This document shows, one piece after another, positions 5,411 to 5,563 of a stretch of DNA of 5,563 bases. Within the stretch, counting starts at the first letter, position 1. Each line of letters opens with the position of its first letter. Source of the DNA: Anaerolineae bacterium (GTDB lineage: Bacteria > Chloroflexota > Anaerolineae > Aggregatilineales > UBA3940); contig JAFGNO010000095.1 in NCBI GenBank assembly GCA_016926985.1, positions 1-5,563 of the forward strand. Reading direction: 5' to 3'. Made by a program: the position numbers and the translations under genes. The notes under the pieces are model-generated. The model ran no database searches. It was not told where the DNA came from and saw only the letters and a program-made list of their open reading frames with translations.

Positions 5411-5438
5411 AGCTTAACATGAGCTGGATAGAATTCAA
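5411..5438 (-). promoter_or_regulatory. Weak candidate promoter of xseA operon (would give a leaderless mRNA)
   Basis: On the - strand, TTGAAT (5438-5433, 4 of 6 to -35) is followed after 16 bp by TAAGCT (5416-5411, 3 of 6 to -10), preceded by TGT as in extended -10 promoters. Only 7 nt separate the -10 box from the ATG at 5403, so transcription would begin at or next to the start codon. This fits the missing ribosome site, but the match is poor. Confidence 0.25.
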
Positions 5439-5448
5439 ACAGGCGGGT

Positions 5449-5494
5449 TTAAAAGACCTAAATCTTTGATGTATAACGGCGAATAGGGTAATAT
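5449..5494 (+). promoter_or_regulatory. Candidate promoter(s) of rplI
   Basis: Two overlapping sigma-70-like pairs exist, each with 17-bp spacing. The first is TTAAAA (5449-5454) with TATAAC (5472-5477), 4 of 6 and 5 of 6 matches. The second is TTGATG (5466-5471) with TAATAT (5489-5494), 4 of 6 each. The first is better and predicts a start near 5484, with a leader of about 48 nt. They lie in the 128-bp divergent region shared with xseA. Confidence 0.4.
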
Positions 5495-5522
5495 CACCGC
5501 TTGACAACAACGTGAGAGGCAA

Positions 5523-5526
5523 AAGG
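5523..5526 (+). promoter_or_regulatory. Ribosome binding site of rplI
   Basis: AAGG lies 5 nt before the ATG at 5532, good spacing. A purine-rich GAGAGG at 5514-5519 is a second, more distant possibility (12 nt). Confidence 0.55.
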
Positions 5527-5531
5527 CAATT

Positions 5532-5563
5532 ATGAAGGTTATTTTACTTGAGGATGTTTACAA
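5532..5563 (+). CDS. rplI: 50S ribosomal protein bL9, N-terminal start only (runs off the right edge)
   Basis: Ten complete codons are visible and read MKVILLEDVY, followed by an incomplete AA. This is the characteristic start of ribosomal protein bL9, whose family typically continues LGK/LGRxGD and then the GYGRNYLIP block that binds 23S rRNA. The full protein is usually about 150 residues. bL9 is a large-subunit protein near the L1 stalk base that helps maintain reading frame. An AAGG ribosome site 5 nt upstream supports the start. The gene diverges from xseA. The identification depends on ten residues, but these are distinctive. Confidence 0.85.
   Translation, partial: MKVILLEDVY

Noticed and set aside
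5501..5506. Perfect TTGACA just upstream of rplI
   Set aside because: No -10-like hexamer lies 16-18 bp downstream; that position falls in the ribosome site and start codon. It is probably chance.
1..5563. Possible mobile element, phage-defence system, CRISPR array or toxin-antitoxin pair
   Set aside because: All substantial frames are housekeeping or conserved families, and I saw no integrase, transposase, terminal repeats or spaced repeats by eye.

Overview
The window reads as ordinary, densely coding bacterial chromosome. I see no mobile element, CRISPR array, tRNA, rRNA or clear intrinsic terminator. The best guess at lineage is Chloroflexota (Anaerolineae or a related class). This rests on the MurJ sequence style (IPDTLF...AGGA in place of the proteobacterial PNLLRR...AEGA), on the bL9 start MKVILLEDVY, and on the overall flavour of the proteins. 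It is recognition from memory, not a search, and is only moderately certain.

Layout, left to right. (1) The 3' end of a DUF952-family gene on the + strand runs in from the left edge. (2) Converging on it is a two-gene - strand operon. It consists of ridA followed, with no intervening base, by a 381-residue protein that joins a divergent CinA/PncC-like domain to an NMN/NaMN adenylyltransferase-like domain. (3) A 138-bp divergent control region holds back-to-back candidate promoters, a tandem 7-bp repeat, and a dyad that brackets the murJ -10 box. (4) murJ, the lipid II flippase gene, runs on the + strand. (5) Its last 8 bp overlap the end of a three-gene - strand operon, xseA-xseB-DUF212 (divergent PAP2 family). 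The genes of this operon overlap or nearly touch. (6) A second divergent control region of 128 bp separates xseA from rplI (ribosomal protein bL9), of which only ten complete codons lie inside the window.

The genes fall into three functional themes. RidA and the CinA-NMNAT fusion point to metabolite damage control and pyridine-nucleotide metabolism. MurJ, and possibly the DUF212 membrane protein, point to the polyprenyl-linked cell-wall cycle. XseA and XseB together form exonuclease VII. The most unusual item is the CinA-NMNAT fusion. It looks remarkably like an uncharacterised plant protein (the Arabidopsis At2g01220 type, from memory), and its CinA half seems to lack the usual PncC catalytic Ser and Lys. 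Second is a MurJ that keeps two of the four arginines known to be essential in E. coli MurJ and replaces the other two with Phe.
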